Source: Ricordea florida (Eukaryota; Cnidaria; Anthozoa; Corallimorpharia; Ricordeidae). Taken from it: a DNA stretch of 64,000 nt. The position numbers and the translations under genes were made by a program. This document shows positions 33,506 through 48,900 of this stretch, piece after piece. The stretch covers positions 9,277,981 through 9,341,980 of the forward strand of contig OX453275.1 of NCBI GenBank assembly GCA_949710005.1. Reading direction: 5' to 3'. The notes under the pieces are model-generated. The model did no database searches, was not told the origin of the DNA, and worked only from the letters and a program-made list of their open reading frames with translations. The first letter of the stretch is position 1. The number at the start of each line of letters is the position of its first letter.

Positions 33506-33895
33506 GTATCCTTTTGTTCAACTCTTACTCAGGGTTGTCAGAAATATTTCTTGTAGAAGGAGAATAGAAGAAGAAAGTAGATGGTGCTGGGGGCCAAAGG
33601 CCCCTCTCCCACCACTGGTGAGGGGTCTGGGGGCTGCCCATGCCCCAGGTAGGTTACAGGGAAAGAGCCCCTGTCAGGGATCCAGTGGGCAAAGCCCTCA
33701 GGATGAAAATGGTTTCAGAATGTTTATTGTAAACTTGTAAAATTGCCTCTGCATTGGCCAATTTTTACAAGTTTAACCAATTCCAAAAGGTGAAAATTAA
33801 CATTATTTCATGAATGAAAAATAATTAAATGAGTTAAAAATGTTTACACTGCACACCACCGACCTTTAACCCTTTCACTCCCAAGGGGTCTCCAT

Positions 33896-33936
<41 letters not shown>

Positions 33937-36900
33937 GTAAAGTCACTCTTGGGAGTGAAAGGGTTAAGAATCTTTTAGTCCAATTTCCCTATGCTAGGGT
34001 CGTCAAAGATAAGTCATGCTAACATGTCATCACTCGTTTGCTTTAGAATTCACAAGATTATTGCCTAGGTTTACATGTACATTATTTTGCCATGACAGCA
34101 CCTGTAATCATTTACAGTACAGTTACTACCAGGCTTAAAATTTAAGACATTTATGAATAAGACATTTCAGTGATGCCTTTATAACAACTGAAGTGTTGCC
34201 TTCTTTTTGTTAGTATGACACTGCATTAAATTTTTTATCATGGTATAAATCATCATGTGAAGTTATTAACAAGCGTAAAATCTTACTTGCAAACAGCATT
34301 TACCTGCTAATAGAAACGAAAGCCTCAGGTTAAAACGGTTAATGGCCAATGATTTGTTATTTTCACCAAGTTCCAAGTTCTTTATATTTTTCGGTAAACT
34401 CTGAAAAACACAGAAATCAAAGGCTGAATTAATCTAATTTGTTGTACTCAAAGACCAAAACAAAAGCTGCTTTGTTGAATGGATCCAAAGTTTTTGGATT
34501 ACTTTCTTTTAAGCAAGGACAATTTTCTGTTATCTTCCACACTCTTTAACATTTTTATCAAAAAAAATTTCATGCGGGATTCCTAATGCTAAAAACATGC
34601 AATTGTTTGATGTCAAGTGGTCAGTGTGTCTATCGATCAGATTACATACAGTCTGCTTAAGTGATTTTAACACAATTATTCAAACACACAGCATGAAAAT
34701 ACAGTACGTCCATTGATTACTGTTTTGATTCTCTGCCTTTTCTTTTTTTTAAAAATAATATTGCAACACATTTCATTCACTTTTTTTTCAAACATAGCAT
34801 CTTTGTTTCTTTTTTTTTGATGGCAAATGGTAACTCCTGTACTTCCTCTTATTTTTTTCTCTTTTTACCATGAATTATAGCTGGCAAAACTACAGAAGTA
34901 GCCCGTGATATCACTGGTTGCCGGCACTTTTGACATGCCTGCTTACTGATATTAATTTTTCTCATTGAATTTAGCCTTTTACTCCCATGCACAGATTGAA
35001 CTGAAAAGTTTAGTCTGGTCAATATATGCACACCCTTATTAGTTATATGATTAACATAATAACAATTATAATATGATAATAATGATAATGTTAATGATGA
35101 TAATAATGATAGTGAGTTATAGTGATAGTGATTGTGATTGTGATCTTATGGTAATTATAATGATAATTTTTATTTGATATATTGTGTCAATAACAAAAAT
35201 GCTCAAATATGATTGGTTGTTAACAGCTCTTATTTATGGCTTTAATTGGTTGTTTTGGATCTAAACCTGTGACAGCTAGTTGCAGATTGAAAACAAACAT
35301 GGACGAAATTAACTGGTCCAGTGACTTTATTCAAATACGTTTTCCTTAGATTTTGATACCATAAACTAATTCTGGACTTTCTCGTATTTTGTTATTGACA
35401 CAATTCATTGGTAAGCAGACCTTGTGTCATACATTTCAGGAATAATTGTGCTCGTAATTTGAAACCCCTCACCCAGTTACTCTCTAAAATGTACTCCACT
35501 CAGTCCTATTTCCATTACTTAATTAATAACTGCATTATGAACTTGATAATTGTCCTTCTTCTAAAGCATCTTTAGGGTTGAACTTCATTTTTTCAGCTAT
35601 CTTTTACTCTAAATATTTGTTGGTCACTGGAAACCCTCACGGTTAAAATTGATTGTAGACCTAATTTTCCCTGAACAATTTACTCAAGATACTTTGCAGC
35701 TTGCATGCAACCATCTAAACAATCATCCACAGGTAAACATATTAATAATTATTATATTTATTAGAAATTGGATACTTGAATATAATTATTATATTCTTGA
35801 GACACTTAACTATTTAAACAAATCAATACACAAACAATTAAACTATCAATGGTAGCACCAAATGATTGCAGTAGATCAAAGTCACATTTGCCCCAATTTG
35901 AAAACTTGTAAATAAACAGATATATATTAGGGTAGCCAAACACTTTTATTCATCCTATAAGTCATATTCCTTTCAATTTGGCAAACAGTTTTCTTGTTTT
36001 ATACTTAGTAATTATCATCAGTTTTCTGATTTTGTAAATGTCATGAAAGTCTTTCAACCTTGGCATTTACAGTGTAATACCAAATGTGGTGCTTTGTTTT
36101 ATTATAGTGAAATACTGGTTGTACTACCTACTGGGTACATTTGCAGAAGTTTTTCCGGAACACATGATCACCCACTCAGATCGGCTTGTTTCCATGTACC
36201 TCAGCATCCTAAAGACAGAAGTACTCTTATTATGTATTTTACAAATTATGATGACTGCCTTCAATAATATTAATGTTATGTAAATAAAAAAACTTTCAGT
36301 GTCAATACAGACTTTGATAAACATTAATTTTTTATGTTTTCAAAAATAAACTGCACTGTATTTTATGAGCTTACGATGAGGGCTGTAAGGCTGAATTAAC
36401 TAAGTTATTTACCAGTACTCTTTTAAGATGTCTAAAATGATAATCTAAAAGTGGCTTTCATATGAGATGTTCTGAAATTTCCTATTATTAATAAAAAATG
36501 TAATGGTCAGCTTAATGAGAATGTCTTGGCAAAATTGTGAAGTTGATATCCATGCAATAGGAATGTTATGATTATTATTAATATTGTGAAATATCAATTA
36601 GATGAGTGAAAAGGAGATCTTTGTGTGTGAATTTTTCTGTCATTCTTTTTCCAGATGACCAGCAAAACTAGGAAACCTGATATGCCTGTGATTGCTGGAT
36701 GTTTGAAAGGTCTTACTTCATCACTGACACATTTCACTCAATCTGTGGAAGAAGGTTAGTCGTGATATCAGATTTGACGGAAATTTTGATAGAAATTTCT
36801 TAATTTTATTTTTAAATCAAGAAATCAAGACAAATGATGATTTTGTTTGTTAGGTTTCTCAAGAGGCTCCTTTATGATGTTGTTATTAAATAATTCAGTG

Positions 36901-39900
36901 TTGGTGTTGGGGCACTTTAAGTTTTCTTGGCACAGGATTGTGGCTTTTATCAACACTTTTTTAAGGCCTTGTGTTATTGGAAGTCATATTTTGTATGCTT
37001 TTCTCTCTGTATGGTCAGTGAAAATAATTTCCTTTGCAGGTTCTAAATACGCTAAAGACATTTACAGCTATGCCAGAATGTCTATTGATCCTCAAGTAAG
37101 TATACAAAGTCATGTAGAAACTACAGTTTCCATAAAGTACAAACAAATTACAGCAGTCAATATCTGTTTGTAAGTATAATTTCATATGTTATGTTAAAAG
37201 CTATTTTAAGATTATGTAGGCATGTGCATATTACACTGTATAAAAAGCTGGCTTTTTCGGTCAGCAGAATGCTTAACACTGTAGTTTTTATGCTCCAAAT
37301 GCCACAGATAATAATATAAAATAAATGTTTTCTACAGTGTATAACTTGTATGCACATATGGAATGATATTTCATTATGTTTATTTTCAATTTCTGTGTAG
37401 GTAAGTCTTGCCCGTTATGATGTACCCAAAGGTGAGCAAATGACTTTCTAATCTCTTAACCTGCGTAGAACTGTAAGCCTACTGTAGAACTTATTGTAAC
37501 AATTATAATTGTATAATTGTATAATTATAATAATTATTATATTAGCCTGGTGAGTCCTTGTATATAGATTGTATTGAACAATTTTTATTACATGGACCTT
37601 AGGTACTCTGACCCAAAGTGTACAGTATGTTGTAATTTTTACTTAAGATGGTACAAGTTATTATATTTGCTACTTTTGTTTCTTTAATTTTATTGTTAAG
37701 CTGGCTTGTTCCTGTTCACAAAACATGCAGCACAGTTTAAGGAGTACCTTGCAAGAGACCACGAAGTAAGCAGCTCAGAAATGTATGAAAATTATTAATT
37801 AATAACCAAAGGAGCAAGGTTGACATCTCATACTGTATAACAAATAAAAAAGTGGATGAATCTGGAATCAGAAACAATAATGTCATTTTTTACGTGTACA
37901 TTTGATATAATATTATCTATGTAGGGTGCTTTCCTTTGGTATGATCTGGATCTGGATTTGTGATCCGAGATGACTCGGATCATGGTACATCAAAGGAACC
38001 AATAAATCCTTGTCCAGTGTGGATTCATCAGTTTCTTTGTATAATATACAGCTAAACAAAACCAATTTTATTGACATTTTCAGTGCACTTGGAGTGTATA
38101 TGTTGTGGTTTAATTTTATCCTTGGTTTAAACTTTATTTTCCTTTGTTTCAAGCTCACATTATCATATATCATAAAAATAAAAATTTAATTGAACCACAA
38201 CATACATGTACATGTATGTGACATGGGCATAAGTGGTTTCTGTAGGTTTCTGATTATCAGATGTTAATTGTTGCCTGCATTGAATTACTTTTCTCAATGA
38301 AATGGCAATACTTACCTTTTAATCATTAGTGACTGTCATTAAAATGTTATTAATTTATAAAAAGATGATGTTGATATATAATTAATTATTAATTGTGTGC
38401 TTGAGTATTGTGAAAACTTTTATTTTCAAATAAAGGAAGTTTATGATGCATTCTACCGATGGTGTAAGCACCACAACTCAGAGATGAATTACGCTGGATA
38501 TACTGCAATGGAGGGTTTTCTGAAACAGGTATCCATACAATAACTGCATCATGTTCAAGACAGTGATAAATTCCCAGAGTATATATCTGAAAGATTCACG
38601 AACACTTATACTATCCATACAGTGTAGATACAATCTGTGTGACTTTGAACTAAATCTGTTTATAACTAGACTGAACACAGAAGCCTTTAAAAAGAGTTTT
38701 TGCTACAGTGGTGCTATTACATGGAACAGTCTACCTAGCAAGGCTAAGCAGACCACTCATTTAACCAATTTTTATTTCTTATTTTTTTTTATGCTTCAAT
38801 TGATTCAAGTATTAAGTCATTTTTAGGACTTTCTGTAATATATTTTAACTTATCTGTAGTAGATAAATTAGACTTTTAACTATAGGTTCTTATTTTGCTA
38901 TTTTTAAATTAATAGTAATCATTGAATTAATACCCAGGTTGAAAATCATGGTAAGATCTTAACAAGATCTTGGTGTAATCATGGCAAGATCTTTAAAATG
39001 ATCTTGGCAAGATCTTTGGTGAGATCATGTAAGATCTTGGACAAGATCCTGCAAGAAGCTGCAGGATCTTGGTAAGATCCTGGTTTAGTTATATGAATAT
39101 GCATTGCAATTTAATTTTTGTACATATTTGGTATTGGTTTGTTTGGACTGGTGTTAAGAAGCAATTATCATTAGGTTATCAACTTTTTGTGTACAATCTT
39201 TTGTAACTTTTTGCAAGGCATTCCTCCTGGTAGAAGTGATCCTATATGGAAGAAATAAACAGTTATTGGCCCACTTGCATGAACCTTTATGTTGGACAAA
39301 ATGCAAATAAAGCTACTTTTAGTAATGCCTGATGCAATAGTTATGGCCACAGTAGTCATCTAATTTGCATGCTGTTTTTGCCAGTGGCCAGGTATTCTAC
39401 AATTTAACTCATTTGTGTGAGCATTCAAGCTGTTCAAATAAACTTGAGTAAGATTTCTGCAGAGGTCCCTACTTCATTATGCATACTGAAGCTGTCTTGT
39501 CTGGTGTAATGCACTTGCAAATATTTTTTTGTGTTCGAAGAACGAAATAGTATAGTTACAGAGTGCATAATGAAGTAGGGACCTGTACGGAAATCTTACC
39601 TAAATTTGTTTACAGCAGACTCTTTTAGTACATTTGGCTTTTTTGCTAGGCTGTGGTCACTTGCTTTATATTTAGTACATTGTTGAACCTGTATACTCAC
39701 TGTATTTGTAATGTATGGCTCCATGGGAAAGCACCATTTAATGAAATGTACTCCGTGGTTAAATAAAGTTTTTGATTTTGATTTTGTTTATTTTGATTAG
39801 TATAATTGTATTGAAAAGTTTTTTTTAATGTGTTTCAGGTAAATAAATTTGGTCATACTAATTTATAGTCACCCTTTTTAAAAGATTACTCTGTTTAACA

Positions 39901-42900
39901 TCCTAGATGTCTGAATATTTTGTGTCAAGAGGTGGAAACAAGGCAGATGTAGGCATTTTCAAGGTTGGAGTTGTGAACAACTTTTTTGGTTTTAGCTGTA
40001 TATAAATTTTAGTCTCTTTGATGTTCTGTTTATAGAATCTTTTGACTTTATACAAAATAATTATTTGTAAACAGAATTGCTTTTTGAGTGGCTTGCAGAA
40101 ATTGCTCTCACTTCTGCATTTTGTTGTATGTTAAAAATTTCAACCCCACTTTGTTTGCCATACGTGTAGGCTTTTATCAAGAAATTCAGAGTAATCATTG
40201 ACTCAAATTCCAGCAGTACCAAAGAAACATCAATTGCAATAAGAGGATATGGTTACTTTGCAAAGGTGAGAAGTAGTGCCTCTGCACAGTTTCTATGCAT
40301 TCTTTTATAGTATTGAGCAGTTTACTGTAGCTTAAAAAGGCACTATGTACTATAGTTGAAAAAGTTAAGAGCTCTATCGCAAGTTCATTGTCTGTTTATA
40401 GTGTTGGGAGCTGTGGAAGCATTAGGAAGGAGTAGTAAGGTGCATCATGTGGCAATACATTGATTCTTCAATACATATGATATACAGTTTACGTTTCTTT
40501 CAACAAAAATATTTACATCGGCAATCTGAAAAATAGTTGAAGAATTGGCTGATGATAAATGACAATAATTAATTATGATAATAACATTGAAAATTAAAAA
40601 CTGTACAGTTTAGTATTTGTAATGGATGAAAATAATGATTATTGTAGTGTATGGGACTCACCATTAGAATAACAATAACTGTATGAAGAATTATCAAGGG
40701 AATATTATCTACCACAGCCTTTGGCCCAGCACACCTGTCAGTCTACATTATTCCACAATTATTATCAATTGAGTGCTACATGTATTTATTCTTGTATTTT
40801 TTTTTCACAAATCACTCATTTATTCTTACATTTACATGGTAATTGTATCTGTACTAATTCTTGTAAAGTACAATTTCAATAATATTATGTTACAAGCTAA
40901 GGTTTTTTTTTATTAACATTGCCAACAGCCATGTAAATTGTTCATGAAGGCTGAAGATGTAAAGTTCATGTTCAGTGAAATGGTACAAAGAAGTGAGCAG
41001 ATATACTTCAGGTAAACTGGAATTGTAGCTTCTTAAATTTGTTTTTATGTCTCCGCAAAATATTTGTATTTGCAATGCAATGTAGAGAAATGGCTTTGTG
41101 GTATTGTTTAAAGTACACTGTACATGTAAGACCAAATTAATGTATATGTTGTAGTTCAATGTTTTCCTTGGTTCAGATTTTATTTTTCTTTGTTTTCTGG
41201 TATGGTAATATGTGATAATGAGTTTGAAACAAAGGAAAATAAAATTTGAACCAAGGATAAAATTGAACTACAGCATATACATTTATAAATTTGAGCTTCT
41301 CTTCCATTTGGAAACTTGAACCGACTTTTCATTGTTATATGATGTTATTGTTTGTTACTTTTGCTGTTTTGATTTCTGCAAGATTTTGTTCTCCGTAAGT
41401 GAACATAAAAATTTCAAGTACAAGAAAGTAAATGTAAGTTAGGAGAAAAAAAATAAATGAAGGGAAGAGAGGAAGCTCTGGAGTTAATGTGTGTCCTGTA
41501 GATATTCTTGATTATTTTTCAGTCAAATTATTAGTGATTCCATTAAACTAACTTTTGAAGCACCACAACAAAGGTGGCAGGAAGTTGTTTGCAGTTAAAA
41601 AAAAAAACATTATTATAATCATTAACTAATTGTCCAGTGTACAGTCTATGGTGTAAACACTTGATATTTTTTTTTCATTTACAGACAAGAGCAACTGGGA
41701 GATGACAAAGTGCAGCATCTACCAAGCTTTCTTGGGGCTCTATCATGCATTGTACAGGAGCTTGAAGAGGTAATCAATGGGTAATATTTCGGCCTTAGTT
41801 ACAAATAACTTTCAAAACCAGTGGGCTTCAGATGTTATGGGCTTCAAGTGTTTGTTGGGCTCAACTTTTATAAAATTTAAACTGGGATCCTAGGTCTTTA
41901 TTGTCTAATGTTTCTCTCGCTTTTGTAAACCAGATTTCGGATGCGTTTCTTGCGTCACTAGAGAGACTTGTGGTGGTCCTCTTTGATAACTTCCCAAGGC
42001 TTGCCAAAGGCTCCAAGGCTCTTTGTTGCAAGGCAGTGGCAAGGGTTCTTTTAAACCTGATCTCCAAGGGAGCCGCACTTCAGAGTTTCCTCTCAGAAGT
42101 TGGTATGTTCAAAACCTTGGGTCAGATGAAAATGCAATGGTAAAATGCTAAGATTTGTTCTGACTTGAAACTTAAACAATAAATGATTCACATTACCAGC
42201 TGTTAATTGCAAAAGGATTGCATAAACCACTGAAGATCTTTTACCCTAAATCTATTATGAAGTTTGTACAAGGCCCATTACAGCGGTTTCGTATTGATTG
42301 TCATGATACTAAAACCCAAACAATAAAATAAAGCTGAACTTAGGCCATGAGACCTGCATGCCGTATCTTACCCTGGTTTCTGTAATATGAAGTAGCTATG
42401 AGTATTGTTACCCCACCCCCACCCCCCCTTCCCTTCCTAGTTGGGATCCCTATGCCATCACAGGGTTAACCTCGTCCTTATATCGCCGGTACCACAGGAG
42501 ACCCACGGAAGCCACATAGACGTACACCTGAAAGTATTTACTACAGGCCGTGGATGTGATCCTCTTTCATCAGAGGGTAACTTCCAGCCTTTTATCGCTG
42601 TTACCTTTCGCATACCTTGGTAGAGAGAAACTGCTTTCAGTTTCTAGTGTAAAGAGAAAACACAGTGCCATCACCATGGCTCGTACCCTGCGCGAAAGTC
42701 CGACAAGCTCAGTACTACTCTACGATTGCTTCACAAAACCCAAGTAATATTTCCAATCATAGTATATGTAGATGAATACAGTCTATCAACCAATCAGAAC
42801 TCAACGCAAGAGCGGGAAACCCATGTAAGGTAGTCACGATTTTTAACATATAAGCGTTTTGCGATTGGTTAAGAAGGTGGTATGGGATTACTTAGCCAAT

Positions 42901-45900
42901 CACCTATCGCAGCGTTGACAAAACAAATTAAAGCTGCAATTGCGAAACTACAGTCAGTTGAAAACTGCTCTGTGCTCTGTTCAAGAATGTCAAACGTTAA
43001 TTGCTAAGTTTAGAGATCTATTCAGAAGATGTATATACCTGATGTTACTAATTGTTGAATTTTGATTTTTCCAGTGTACCAGGGTCTTATCAGGACCTGT
43101 TTGCATCCGGTTGCCCTGGAAGAGGTTGGTGACAATGCATCTTCCAAATATGAGATAAAGTGTTTCATAACATATCAAACACCGAGAAAAAGATGGAAAG
43201 CACCAAACCTAGCTTCTTATCTTCTTTACGGACTCTTATCGTATCTGACAGAAAGACAACTGTACTTTTGCTACGAACTCAAATAGTTTATTTATAGTTG
43301 ACACTTGAATAATAATAACTTATTAAATCTTAACTTCACAACTATGTTAACATCAGTTGCCACTGACATTACAACTCACGAGCTCCTTTGAAATATACAC
43401 TTGAGGGCAAGCAACACTTTAATTCTCCTTATTAACTTATTCTCAGTCCACCTGAAAAGACAAGCGTACTTTCGCTTTGAGCTCAGTTATTTATTTGTAA
43501 CTGGGACTTGAAATGTTATAACTCGAGTAATCCACAAAGGGAGCCTTCGTTTAACTTAAGTATACGCAAACAAGCTATCTCTTAACTTCTTAACTATATT
43601 TTGAACAGTCACCACTGACACTACAACTCACGAGCTCCTTGAAAATATCCTTTCGAGGGCAACAACTTCTGTATGCTCCTTTGGATAGCTTCTCCAGACA
43701 ACTTCAGACCTCAACTCTAGACTACTGTAGACTGCTACTAAAATTGTGTGGTAACATTCCTTATATACAGTTAAAAAGAATTCAGGAACATTCCAGAAGT
43801 TTACAACAATAACCATTTATAGTAAAATTACTTCATACAGTTTACATTATCTTATAGTGTTCTAGAACTCCCCAGAAAAAAAAATTGTGTGACTAAGCAT
43901 AATTTACACATTAATGAGTTCTTCAAAGTTCTCTTTGTAACATCTTTGACTACAATTAATTTACTGTGATCGATGTGCAGTGAAATACACGTGATGCTCC
44001 TTAAAAGAATTAGCTTGAACAGAGAAACAAACCATGGAAACGGAGCTGTGTTTTATTTGATATCCAAAGACGTAACTATGGCTCGTTATCAACGTCTTTT
44101 CCTGAAGTAAATGAATCCACATTGACAGAGGGTATGAATGTAAATCATTCTATGGTTAATAGAATTACATTAGCTTTTTAATGCCCTGGTAAGAAAAGTT
44201 TGTTTTTTTTAAAATATAGTTTTTATGTTTCAGCGTGAACGACATGCTCACATGACGATATATTTAATACTCGCTAGCTTTACTTTCAAGCGGTTGAAAG
44301 TAACAATACAGACGATACCAGATCACTCGAACCCTCCCTTACTAAAACCTCGCAGTAACCCGAATCAAAATCGATTTCCACTGGATCTCCGTCGTGCATT
44401 TACTTTGATTTTTCCCTTGGTAACTTGAACCCTTGGTAACTCGAACCTCCTGCTAACTTGGAGTAAGTTTTGTTTTCCTTCAGCATTCAATACAGAAAAT
44501 GATGCTCTGTTTGGTAATAAAAAATTATTTTCTTACTTTAGGGCGGTGAGTTTGGTGCAGCAGAAGAACAGGTCGCGTCAGGACGCTCAGCTCCAAGAGT
44601 ATCATTCAAGGACTACATCGAGTTGTGGGAATTTCTTTTGGAGAAAAGCAGATTCAAAGTACTACAACCATCTTTATTGATCTGATTTTACAGCCCTTCT
44701 AGTGAACCTCAAGGAAAGTTGTCCTTCTCTTTGTAAAGCTAGCGCTGTGTTTGTATTCGAAGGCTTTATCAATTCTGCTTCAGCTTTTGTAGACTGGGAT
44801 TTTCACTTCTTTGCACGTTTAATTTATTTGTACCGCATTTTTCATGTAATCTACATCAACAACTTGAAAGCGAATTGCTAATTTTAATGATATAACCAAT
44901 TGACAATGATTATTAGCATTTCAATGTGACGAGTTATTGCTTAATGGCAGGATGTGAGCCTGATAGGAGAACGTCTTCACCAGCGTGAAATCATGCACGA
45001 GATGGTCTATGATGAAATGATTAAAGCAATCCTACGTATCATTCACAAACTGGATTTATCTTCTATTAAAGAGGAATCCACGTTTGGCTCAGAGGTATTG
45101 TACATTCAAGCTATTTTTGCTGTCATTTCCAATTAACGATTACGAAAATGCAGTCACAGCAAAGTGGATATCATATCTAATTATACAGGCGTGAGTGTAT
45201 TGCAAAATTCTCCACTTTTAAAATTCATACGAAACTACATCCGGGGACTTAGTGACGTATTTTCCATAGCCTGGCACTTTAAGAGGTCAATGATGTCGTG
45301 GCCTAGGCATTCCCGCACAGTTTTGCAAAGGCGAGCGAAAGATTTGTGAAAGTCAAGGATGATGCACTTGTTTTTTTGTTCATATAATGAGAGGATAACA
45401 ACTTGGCTTGAATATATAGACTTTATTCTCTTGTGCTGAAAACAATATTTCACTCGCTGTGCTCGTCCGTGAAATGTTGTTTCCAACACTAAAAAAATAA
45501 AACCTTTAACTTGCAGCTGCCGTTTGATATCTTCTATTTGTCTCTAGTGTAAATTTAATATGTGCCATATTGTGTTTCTGTTTTTGCTTTTGTTAGGGGG
45601 AGTTGCTTCTGGAAGCAACCGTCTCTTCAACCAGTGATGCCCCACTATCCCCTGCAGAGAAAGACCCAGTATCCCTTTCGGACCCTGTTGCAGGTTTACA
45701 ACCGAAAGTTCCTAAAGACTTTGTAGTCTTTATCAATGTTGTGGAGTTCTGCAAGTGAGTTTAGTAAAGTTGCCGCACCATATGCTGCACCTTATTAAAT
45801 CAAAGTTCTCAACAGGTTACAGTAATTCTAGACTACTGTAGTTAACCAACACTTTCCAGTAATATACGGTGAATTAAACACTGTAACTCACGAATGAATA

Positions 45901-48900
45901 TTTGTACAATGTTATCGGATTTAACACCTCACATGGTACAAAATCGGACGACAGGAATCACGCGAACAAGACATCAACATTCAAAGCCGCATTTTGTGTT
46001 CATGACTTTAATTTGGCAAGGGATGGAAGTCGAATTGCGAAAAGGAGGTAGAACTGCAGATGTCAACACGAATTAACTGTAACGTTCAAACGGATTTTGC
46101 ATCTCCTTAACAAATTTCACAGTAAAGTAAATCAATAGCAGCTTTGGTTTGAGATATTATGCTTTTCTTTTTAAGGTTACTTCATCTGATAAAAAAGCTT
46201 AATTGCTCTCCTTTCCTTCCTAAGGTTTGTTCTTCCACATCACTGCATTACGATGTTCGAGAGATGGGTTTATGTATTCGGAAGAGACATAGTCGTTATG
46301 TCGACACGGTATGTTAGACTCTTTACAGTAAAGTGCCAGTTATTTCATATTAGTAGAAATACTCAGGTGATTATACAAAACCGCGCGCTCTGATTGGTTC
46401 GCTATCTCGGATTATCAGCCGATAATCACCTCGACGAACAAAATGGCTGCCAGTCGTTCGCGCGCATTTGATGAAATATAATTTTTTCGTGTTGTACAAT
46501 ACTTTTTTTTCTTATTTTGAAATAATCACCTATGTATTTATACTAAAACAATTATTCGCCTCAGGCTCAGTGATTATCGATGAATATTCACCTCGACTTC
46601 GTCTCGGTGAATATTCCCCGATAATCACTTCGCCTTCGGCGAATAATTGTTAATTGTGCCGAAACAGGAGTGCTCAGTTTGTTGTAGAACACGCTCTTAG
46701 GTTTATTGGTTTTGAATGGACATCATTAGTTTTAACACTAATTTGTATTTGTTATGATAGAGATGGTGAATTTTAAGCGTGCAAAATTTGTAAAAGATGT
46801 ATTCCTATTGGGAGAACCCGGATTTATTTTTTTCCGAGTTACCCTGTGACAGCGACGAAAAAACATACATTTTTCACCAACCGATATTTCATTTTTATTC
46901 AGGTTTCCAGTTGTCAGTGGATTTTACAAGTTACTGGAAGTGTGCATGAGTATCTGTAAGAAAATTGCGTTCTTCAAAGTAAGATACAGTCTCTTTTACA
47001 ATACAATACAATACGAAACAATACAGTGCAATACAATACAATACAAAACAATACAACACAAAACAATACAACACAAAACAATACAACACAATACAATACA
47101 ATACAGTACAATACAATATCTGGATTCATTTGTGACGTAACAGAAGGCGACTCTGCTGAGACGTTTAACTGTCTTATTTGTGCAGACTGCTAAGCCTTCT
47201 TCTACCTTGAACCGACACCTGCACATGTTGCTCAGTAATCGATATAGTTGCGTACACTTTTGTTGCTTGTTCTACGCGGTGCATTTTTTTTCTATACTTT
47301 GGGATTTTTAATTCCACATCAAAACCTTGCGAATTTGCTGTAGTTTTTGTTTTTTTTTTTTCGCTGTGCAGCTCTGCTGTGAATTGAAATTTCTATGTCG
47401 ACAGTTGTGGCTTCAGAGGTTTCTCTATTTACAAGCGAATTCTACAATTACTATAGAAATATAATTGATATTTTAATATCAAAAACAAAAAAGGTGTCAG
47501 TCTCGGTCTCTTTATTGGCTGGTTCAAGTTGTGTTTACGTCCTTTCGTAGGATATTAAGGGAGAAACGTCAGAAAACACTGATGAAAACTTGGATATGGA
47601 GATAGTGGACACGTCCGATTCCATGACTTGCTTTGTTCTGTTTCGTAAGTTCATAAAAGAGGTAGGTGTTACTCTCTGATCAGGAAAGGTACAGAATGAA
47701 ATACTATAAGATTTCTCGTGCGGTCCTATTTCAAATTTCATTCAATCTTAACTGTTAAATCGATGCTGACAATGGAAGAGTTAATTCCATTACATGATAT
47801 AAACGTATAACGTACGTGACACGACTTGACATGACATGAACATTAAACATATATGACATGACGTGGCGTGAACATGACTTTTAAACGTGTAACGGAAAAC
47901 ATGACATGAACATTAATCGTCTGTGACACGGCTTGACATGACATGAACATAAAACGTTTATGGCATGACATGACATGAACATTAAACATCCATGACATGG
48001 CATGGCTTGAATCTGAATTAATAACGTGTAGTTGGATAGCATGACATGAACATGTAACGTCTGTGAATAACATAAAACATAAAACGGGTGTGAGATGACA
48101 TGACTTCAACATAGGGCGTCACGATCATAATCAAGGTGCTACGTCGTGAGAAAAAGTAAAAACGTTAATGTTGCCCCTGCATCTCCGCGGCAAACAATAC
48201 TCTGTTCCATGACATGACATGAGCATTCGTTTCGTCACTTCTCTTAGGTTTTGGTCAAGATGCAGCAGTATAAGGATGATCTGTTGGCCTCTTGTCTGAG
48301 ACTGGTGCTTTCTCTTCCGCACGAAATGGTTGTGTCAGATTTGCCGTCAATTGCTCCTGCTGTAAAGGTTTGTGTGACTTGCTAGAACCTGCCTTCCTAA
48401 GGTGCTTGATGATATGTTTATACCTCTTATGAGAGCACAGTGTACAATTTTACCTGATGAATCTGGCTTAAGGATTTGTTCCTTCCATCATCGGCGTCAT
48501 CGTCATGATCAACAATACAATAATAGTGCTAACATCTCTAGCTATATACAGTCACCAGCATGACTACCACCATCACCACAGCATGACCGCCGTTACAACC
48601 TTCAGCACTGCCAGTGCCTTCACCACAACCAGAACCATATCATCGCTACCATTGTCATCTTAAGAACCACGATTACTACTCCAAACAATATCAGCGCCAT
48701 CGTAGCAACCATAACCACCCTCAACACATTATTGCCCCCACCATCCCTATGTTACATCGAAAATACTGCGATCACCTCCAGAACAACTGCTTTGCTTACC
48801 ATCTCCAACACCGTCCTCGCGCCATCAACACAACCAAAACCAGGCTCCTACTCCGTGTACCGACACAGGTGACGTAAAACAAAGACAGACAATAAAAAAG

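Noticed and set aside
35664..35730. Exon-like segment (ATTGTAG acceptor, CCACAG/GTAAAC donor) in the PRKDC gap
   Set aside because: Its phase gives a stop or does not fit the phases of the flanking PRKDC exons, and the peptide does not resemble DNA-PKcs.
46931..47226. Open frames of Tyr/Cys/Ile/Val repeats on both strands
   Set aside because: They are translations of the (ACAAT)n array.
48614..48877. His/Pro/Thr-rich open frame
   Set aside because: Product of the ACC/CAT low-complexity tract with no start context or splice logic.
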